Of a DNA stretch of 64,000 nt, positions 59,200 through 64,000 are shown piece by piece (positions within the stretch are counted from its first letter, which is position 1; each line of letters begins with the position of its first letter). The notes under the pieces are model-generated. The model was not told the DNA's origin, did not search any database, and saw nothing but the letters and a program-made list of their open reading frames with translations. This DNA comes from CAYRWR01 sp964428015. GTDB taxonomy: Bacteria > Spirochaetota > Brevinematia > Brevinematales > CAYRWR01. Made by a program: the position numbers and the translations under genes. The stretch covers positions 1 through 64,000 of the forward strand of contig CAYRWR010000008.1 in NCBI GenBank assembly GCA_964428015.1. The letters are read 5' to 3'.

Positions 59200-61983
59200 T
59201 CAAAACTGTCTGTCTGAAAAATATTCTCCCACCTGTTTTTGCAAGGGGGATATTCGTTGGGGAATTTTATCATCCTGGAATAAATATCCCGCGTCATAGG
59301 AGATGCCCCAGTGATAACCCCATCTGTTGTCATTGATGGCATAGTAGACTTCACCGGCTACCCGGAGACCGATATACTGGAAGAGCACCATGTTGAGGCT
59401 CATGGAAACATACAAGCTATGGTAATAATCCTGCAGCAGACTGGCGGCACGGTAGCCTGCCAGAGAGTATAGCCTCTGGATGTAAAAGGGTAGAGCACCC
59501 AAACCTCTTTGTATTTCCAGACTAAACAGATTCATCCTGGCATTGGCGTAGAGGTAGAGAGTCCCGCTATCCGGCCGCAGGGCATATTCAGATAGGAGAG
59601 GTTTGTAATGGTAGTAAAAATCAAAATCACTCCCGCTCAGCGATAAACTACTGTTCAGCACCCAGGCGGCATGCATGGTCACGAATAGAGGCAGGGCCTG
59701 AGGGGAAAAGAAGGTGTCTGCTTCTATCTTCCACTTATCGCCCTGGAAAGGGTGATCCAGATAGAGACTGAACTGTATGCCTCTGGCCCGGGGAAAAGGA
59801 TACAAACCGGTATAACTGGATATCCGGGCCCATATTCCCCATTGAGTAGTCAGGAAGCTGTAGGGTGTGGCATATACCTGAGGAGAGTCAATGCTGATAA
59901 AGCTGAAGGCATCATGTATCAGACTAAAACCCAGATGCAGGAAATGATTCACAGGCAGAAAATACCAGGTATGGCCTATGTCCAGGGAGATACTGGTACT
60001 GCGGAATTTATACGCGCTCAAATCAGGTTTAAAGAGTTCATCTTTAAAGCTGATCATCCAGGGTAATTCCGTAGCGGTATTCTGCCAGGTGATATCCAGA
60101 TTGACAAATGGGGCCAGCAGGCTGTAATCCAGGTAGGGCATGATAATATTATTGCGGGAGGGGTCAGCCAGGTAGGTGACCAGTCCGATCCCCTGCAGGG
60201 ATGTCCCGTACAGGTGGGGCCAGGGTGCCCATAATTGGGGCTTGAGAAAAGCCAGTGTTTTGTAGGGTTTCTCTGTGAGGTGAGTGACTGGAGGTAATGG
60301 AGCTTGATTGGTCAGATTCAGCTCTTGCCACTGGACCCTGCTGGTGAGCGGGTGTATACCTGAGGGTAGCTGCATCAGTTTGTCACCCCGGGAAAACTGT
60401 CCCAGATAATACAACCGGTCTGAAGTAATCAGGGGCAGGTGAATGCCACCCAGAATCTGATTGGTATATTGATAGAGGATGTCTCCTTCTATATAGGCTC
60501 CCTGACTCAAACCTCTGCCGTCATGCCAGGAAAAACAAATCTGATTAGAATGGACAGAGATATCCCTTATCTGAGGCAGAAGGGGTGTATTCGGACTTTC
60601 CGGTTGCGTCATAATTTCCACAGAATTATTGTCCGGGTTAAATCGCGCGATATACTTTAATCCATGCAGACGCAGTGAAAAAAGGATACTGCCGTCCTGC
60701 CGGGAGGAAGGGCTCCCGAAATACATTTCCGGTTCACCCTGGAGTAGCACCTTTACTCCTTCCGGAGAGAGAAAGACCAGATCGGTGAGAAACCCCCGGG
60801 GCTGTACGGCGACGATGCCGTCCCGGTAAAACCCGGCTTCTCTCACACCCGTCCATTGAACTTTTTCCCAGTGATGCCGTCTCAGGTCAAAAACCTGGAC
60901 CAACAGACGGGGCTTGCCTCTTAACAGTGAAGACCGGCTGACCAGCAGGCGCCTACCGTCTGGGTGTAGTACCAGGCGGTCTATATAAGCATCAGTTTTT
61001 ACTACCAGTTTTTCTTTGTGAGTGGCGGTGTCATAGCTGTATATAGCCTGTCGGAAGCCATCCTGATAGTATAGCAACCTGCCGTCACTGACTATTGAAT
61101 CGACAGACAGGTAGGGCTTTAGGATGATATTGGTATTGGTGAGGAGGGGGAAATCCAGGATCATTGTCTTCCGGAAATCCTGCCATTCCTGTCTCAGACT
61201 ATTGGTATAGGTGAGACGGAAGCTGCCGGGCAGCATCAAAAAAGGATTACCCCCTCCGGTCCGGTGCCAGAGTTCCCGGTACTTATCCAGGCCGTATTTG
61301 CCAATCAAAAACCGGTTGAAATATCCCCCGTAGTGATAAATGATCCTCCCTCCAGGGTAGAGGTCAAAACCTCCGCTAGCCTGACTCAAGGATTTAAATC
61401 TGCCCTCAGCCTGATCCTGGCGCAGTTCATCCTTAACTATATTTAAATTACCCCGGCCGAAACCGTCCAGACTTTCTACACTGACGGTCACCCCTTCTAC
61501 CATAAAGCCGGGTATCATGTACATCTGAGGCAGGACCCAGCTGCCGAAAAGGTGGTAGGCAAATTCCATCAAGGGGCCCCGGATGGTCAGAGATACGGCA
61601 TGAGCGAGTTCATGGATAAATAGTGCCTGGAGGTAGTCGGGATTATGGGCGATGACTGAATCGTTTTCGGAAGGATAGACATAAAGCACAATATGATTTT
61701 GAGGGAGGGGCAGAGAGTAGCCATTAGCCCCCTGATAATCATCAGAGAGCAGGACAGTGATGCGGTCAGTGCTGGCCCGCTGCAGCAAGCCCTGGACTCT
61801 TTCATAATAACTGTCGGCAAATCCAGCCAGACGCTGCGCTTCATAGCGACTGTAGTCTGAGTATAGTATATCAAAATATTTGGTACTGATTTGGAATAAC
61901 CGTGTGCCGGGGGCTGTTTCGCCGCTAAAGGAAAAAGTGGTCAATAGAAAGATTAGCAGCAGAAAGTAAACAGATTTTTTCAT
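59200..61983 (-). CDS. Second envelope metallopeptidase-like protein with beta-propeller and barrel
   Basis: A 927-residue paralogue of the gene at 22292. Signal peptide 1-about 20; peptidase MA-like domain with zinc motif HELAH (124-128) and a downstream MVEGVTVSVES in place of the usual EGMAE; a TolB/PD40-like propeller about 290-570; and a C-terminal barrel-like region ending DRQF. The propeller and the barrel are more diverged than the peptidase part. SD GGGGT precedes the ATG. Probably attached to the outer membrane; substrate unknown. Confidence 0.75.
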   Translation of the reverse strand: MKKSVYFLLLIFLLTTFSFSGETAPGTRLFQISTKYFDILYSDYSRYEAQRLAGFADSYYERVQGLLQRASTDRITVLLSDDYQGANGYSLPLPQNHIVLYVYPSENDSVIAHNPDYLQALFIHELAHAVSLTIRGPLMEFAYHLFGSWVLPQMYMIPGFMVEGVTVSVESLDGFGRGNLNIVKDELRQDQAEGRFKSLSQASGGFDLYPGGRIIYHYGGYFNRFLIGKYGLDKYRELWHRTGGGNPFLMLPGSFRLTYTNSLRQEWQDFRKTMILDFPLLTNTNIILKPYLSVDSIVSDGRLLYYQDGFRQAIYSYDTATHKEKLVVKTDAYIDRLVLHPDGRRLLVSRSSLLRGKPRLLVQVFDLRRHHWEKVQWTGVREAGFYRDGIVAVQPRGFLTDLVFLSPEGVKVLLQGEPEMYFGSPSSRQDGSILFSLRLHGLKYIARFNPDNNSVEIMTQPESPNTPLLPQIRDISVHSNQICFSWHDGRGLSQGAYIEGDILYQYTNQILGGIHLPLITSDRLYYLGQFSRGDKLMQLPSGIHPLTSRVQWQELNLTNQAPLPPVTHLTEKPYKTLAFLKPQLWAPWPHLYGTSLQGIGLVTYLADPSRNNIIMPYLDYSLLAPFVNLDITWQNTATELPWMISFKDELFKPDLSAYKFRSTSISLDIGHTWYFLPVNHFLHLGFSLIHDAFSFISIDSPQVYATPYSFLTTQWGIWARISSYTGLYPFPRARGIQFSLYLDHPFQGDKWKIEADTFFSPQALPLFVTMHAAWVLNSSLSLSGSDFDFYYHYKPLLSEYALRPDSGTLYLYANARMNLFSLEIQRGLGALPFYIQRLYSLAGYRAASLLQDYYHSLYVSMSLNMVLFQYIGLRVAGEVYYAINDNRWGYHWGISYDAGYLFQDDKIPQRISPLQKQVGEYFSDRQF

Positions 61984-62071
61984 AGTTACCCCGGAGTTTT
62001 TATTTATTTTAACATGTAACTCCTGCTAATAAAAGAAAAACCGGATACACCTAAAATATTTCTGAAAAAAA

Positions 62072-62100
62072 TTGACAAAATTAACCAACTCTCTTATCAT
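62072..62100 (+). promoter_or_regulatory. Sigma-70-type promoter of the CBM21 lipoprotein gene
   Basis: Perfect TTGACA (62072-62077), 17-base spacer, TATCAT (62095-62100). Transcription would start near 62107, just before a palindrome. Confidence 0.75.
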
Positions 62101-62111
62101 ATTCCCGCATG

Positions 62112-62130
62112 ATGCACTGAATCAGTGCAT
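62112..62130 (+). promoter_or_regulatory. 19-base palindrome just after the promoter
   Basis: ATGCACTGA-A-TCAGTGCAT is a perfect inverted repeat of 9 bases per arm and one central base, at about +5 to +23 of the predicted transcript. It could be an operator for an unknown regulator or a 5' mRNA hairpin. It differs from the LacI operator. Confidence 0.55.
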
Positions 62131-62170
62131 ACAGCATTAAAAAAGTGATAAAAAATTTCGGAGGAAAGTA

Positions 62171-62716
62171 ATGAAAATGAGGTTATGGTTGACTGTGGTG
62201 GTCGCGGCTCTGGCTCTGAGTACTGGTTGTTCTTTAAACGATGTTAAGGCTTATGGCCCTGGTGAAGTGGTGGTATATGATGATGGTGACCTGGTCATCA
62301 CTTCAGAAAAACTGTCTGATATTTCTGTTCCTGAAGTTGGACAGGCTCAGACTATGGGTGTGACTGCACCGTCTACTGCTAATGTCTGGCGTATATCCCA
62401 GGAAGTCCTGCGTTACTACCGCCAGGGTGGAACTCTGTATGTTTCCGGTCAGCTCAAAGTTGACGCTGGTGTCAAGAATCTGGCTTATTCCAAGACTGTA
62501 GGTATCCGTTATACTGTAAATAACTGGGCCAGCTGGACTGATTCCAATGGCAGCTGGAGCTATCATGTCGACTCCAATAATACTGACGTGTTCACCATTT
62601 ATTCCGCGTCTACTATCAATCCTGGAGCTACTATGAAGTATGCTATCTACTTCAAGGTAAGCGGTCAGACCTACTGGGACAACAATAACTCTGCTAATTA
62701 CACTGCCCAGTTCTAA
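62171..62716 (+). CDS. Starch-binding lipoprotein with CBM21-like domain
   Basis: A 181-residue lipoprotein (lipobox LSTGC, Cys about 20). Residues about 90-181 resemble the CBM21 starch/glycogen-binding fold: VGIRYTVNNWASW, DVFTIYSA and the signature YWDNNNSANY at the C-terminus. No catalytic domain. It probably tethers starch to the cell surface for the glucan enzymes. Strong SD GGAGGAAAG, strong promoter and strong terminator, so it is probably expressed as a high-level single gene. Confidence 0.82.
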   Translation: MKMRLWLTVVVAALALSTGCSLNDVKAYGPGEVVVYDDGDLVITSEKLSDISVPEVGQAQTMGVTAPSTANVWRISQEVLRYYRQGGTLYVSGQLKVDAGVKNLAYSKTVGIRYTVNNWASWTDSNGSWSYHVDSNNTDVFTIYSASTINPGATMKYAIYFKVSGQTYWDNNNSANYTAQF

Positions 62717-62733
62717 ACATTTCTATTAAAAAA

Positions 62734-62761
62734 AGCCCCCTGTAAAGGGGGCTTTTTTTTT
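62734..62761 (+). terminator. Rho-independent terminator of the CBM21 lipoprotein gene
   Basis: Perfect 8-base-pair stem (62734-62741 with 62746-62753), loop GTAA, nine T. Confidence 0.93.
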
Positions 62762-62829
62762 GTCCTTAAACTTGTTGGTATTGGCTTAATATGGTAAAGT
62801 TACAAATCTGAAAAGAGCGGAGGTGAATA

Positions 62830-63189
62830 GTGGCAGATGATGTGGAATACCTGGGAAATGACCGGAGAAGGGCATCCGGTCCCATTCTGAACTGTACCCG
62901 GACTTTTTATTCTACCGATACAGAACCTTGTGTTATGACTGAGTTCCAGGGCCAGGAGTGGTACCATGGTACAGGAGTCAGGCCGGAGGATCATCCCGGT
63001 CGCTCAGTTTTACGTATTCTGGACCAGCACCTTCCGGGGACAGAGTGCGGGTTTTGCCAAAGTAAAAACGTACTGGTGATTTCCCTGCAGGGCTGTGTGT
63101 CCTGGAATTCCGGAGATGCCTATTATGACTATGAAGTGAAATGCCAGGACTGCGGGAAATTTTCGTCATTTTCTTATTCTGAGAATTAG
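62830..63189 (+). CDS. Small protein with zinc-ribbon-like cysteines, unrecognised
   Basis: A 119-residue soluble protein. Cysteine pairs CGFC (about 74-77) and CQDC (about 108-111) could form a zinc ribbon. A GTG start at 62830 is supported by GGAGG 7 bases upstream. Function unknown. Confidence 0.55.
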   Translation: MADDVEYLGNDRRRASGPILNCTRTFYSTDTEPCVMTEFQGQEWYHGTGVRPEDHPGRSVLRILDQHLPGTECGFCQSKNVLVISLQGCVSWNSGDAYYDYEVKCQDCGKFSSFSYSEN

Positions 63190-63199
63190 ATATTAGTGC

Positions 63200-63562
63200 T
63201 CAGTCATTTCTATGTTTTAAACCCAGCCCTTCCGCCAGTGTATAATATTCCTCTGCCTTGTCACGGTTACCGTTGATCTCCCAGGAGTGCCCCATATTGA
63301 CATAGAGTGAAGGCAGAAATTCATTTATGGAGTCATTATCTGTACGCAGGGCGCAGTCCAGAGCGGTCTGGTTCCAGTGCAGTGTATCCTGGGGAGTATC
63401 CTGAAACCTGGCTACATAATGAGCGGCGATACAGCGTTCATAGTCATCCTGAGCCGAGTCCCAGGCCTGCTGATACAGGCGGCGGGCATCCTCACTGTGA
63501 TGCTCGAATTCAGCGCGTGTACCCTGCATACAAAGCTGTATAATAGGATTATGTATATCCAT
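63200..63562 (-). CDS. Small TPR-like protein
   Basis: A 120-residue soluble helical protein with two or three TPR-like pairs, the clearest being SLYVNMGHSWEINGNRDKAE and the DARRLYQQAWDSA segment. SD AAGGAA 6 bases upstream of the ATG. It probably belongs with the next upstream gene on the minus strand (63608). Partner unknown. Confidence 0.65.
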   Translation of the reverse strand: MDIHNPIIQLCMQGTRAEFEHHSEDARRLYQQAWDSAQDDYERCIAAHYVARFQDTPQDTLHWNQTALDCALRTDNDSINEFLPSLYVNMGHSWEINGNRDKAEEYYTLAEGLGLKHRND

Positions 63563-63607
63563 AGTGATTCCTTATCAAAGGGGATTACTCCCGGGACAGA
63601 GCGGCAT

Positions 63608-63952
63608 CTAGCGGGGATTTTTACACTCTTTGCATTGACTTTCCGGGATATGGGTGACAAAGGCCCCGAGATGGGTAGAGTCGGCCACGCCATCATATTC
63701 CGCGAAGTTGTTGCGGATCACGCATTTGAACCAGGCCAGGGGATCTGCAAAGTCTGAGTCCAGGTCTCGTCCGCACTGGCAGCGGCCTGATTGACGGTAG
63801 GCGGAGATATCCGCGTCGATGAGGGTTCGTCCCATATCTTCTTTATAAAAATCATCCAGGGTCATAGCTTCATGCGCCTTGCCCAGCCACAGTTCTACCC
63901 AGATTTCGTCCTCGTGTACAAAATATTCCAGGCTGATCCTGCCCCTATCCAT
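63608..63952 (-). CDS. Small cysteine-rich protein, unrecognised
   Basis: A 114-residue soluble protein with CQCG (about 58-61) and CKEC (about 108-111) motifs that might bind metal. AGGAG lies 7-8 bases before the ATG, and its ATG directly follows the TAG of the upstream gene, so the two are coupled. No family recognised. Confidence 0.6.
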   Translation of the reverse strand: MDRGRISLEYFVHEDEIWVELWLGKAHEAMTLDDFYKEDMGRTLIDADISAYRQSGRCQCGRDLDSDFADPLAWFKCVIRNNFAEYDGVADSTHLGAFVTHIPESQCKECKNPR

Positions 63953-64000
63953 CTATTTTGCTCCTGTCAGGGCTTTGACCACCTCTTCCAGGTGCATGCC
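63953..64000 (-). CDS. C-terminal end of an unrecognised protein (5' end outside window)
   Basis: The last 15 codons of a minus-strand frame, ending MHLEEVVKALTGAK and TAG directly before the ATG at 63952. This adjacency is the only support for a coding end. Confidence 0.4.
   Translation of the reverse strand, partial: GMHLEEVVKALTGAK

Noticed and set aside
1..64000. tRNA, rRNA, insertion sequence or prophage genes
   Set aside because: No transposase or phage structural gene and no cloverleaf- or rRNA-like sequence was seen by eye; the single Xer recombinase is of the chromosomal dimer-resolution size.

Overview
The window looks like chromosome of an anaerobic, saccharolytic, diderm bacterium, most probably a spirochaete (Spirochaetota); this is inference from gene content, not from a marker gene. 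Supporting signs are an XPB-type helicase beside a Helicase_C_3 partner, many TPR proteins, many lipoproteins with relaxed lipoboxes, outer-membrane beta-barrel proteins, an oxygen-sensitive class III ribonucleotide reductase, and an extracytoplasmic alpha-glucan system. I found no rRNA, tRNA, CRISPR array, insertion sequence or prophage. Almost everything is ordinary, densely packed coding DNA.

Layout. 1-3609: tail of an unknown gene, XPB helicase and its partner. 3700-9426: PTS EIIA protein, GerMN protein, three TPR proteins (one ending in a degenerate restriction-endonuclease-like domain) and a small membrane protein. 9423-15726, minus strand: degenerate GGDEF protein, then MalG, MalF and MalE-like maltose/maltodextrin importer parts, with a terminator between malE and malF. 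15996-21709: SLC12/APC-like transporter and two related beta-barrel proteins, one with a FecR domain. 21786-27286: Ssb, a metallopeptidase/propeller/barrel protein, a Xer recombinase and a secreted protein with four tandem repeats. 27513-36731: mixed housekeeping and stress genes (TspO-like, PfpI, GNAT fusion, methyltransferase, SSS symporter, NRAMP transporter plus UspA, YcxB-like, AcpH-like). 36895-43737: an HATPase-HDOD fusion, a large coiled-coil protein, an ABC-class ATPase and pabB/pabC. 43738-44180: an intergenic region with an excellent sigma-54 promoter and a short terminated transcript. 44181-54503: GH31, LacI regulator, small lipoprotein, two GH13 lipoproteins and a GH63-like enzyme. 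54574-55967: small envelope and thioesterase genes. 55984-59142: nrdG, a separate 52-residue glycyl-radical ORF, nrdD and a cobalamin riboswitch. 59200-64000: a second metallopeptidase/propeller/barrel protein, a CBM21 starch-binding lipoprotein and small unknown genes.

How genes work together. Starch or glycogen is probably bound by the CBM21 lipoprotein, cut by the GH13, GH31 and GH63-like enzymes outside the cytoplasm, and taken up by MalEFG; no MalK ATPase is present here. One LacI regulator very likely controls both divergent enzyme operons, because the same perfect palindrome lies in the -35/-10 spacer of both promoters. The reductase operon appears to be shut down by vitamin B12, which implies a B12-dependent class II reductase elsewhere in the genome.

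The most unusual items are the class III reductase whose glycyl-radical segment is a separate tiny gene, its B12 riboswitch, and the sigma-54-driven short transcript.
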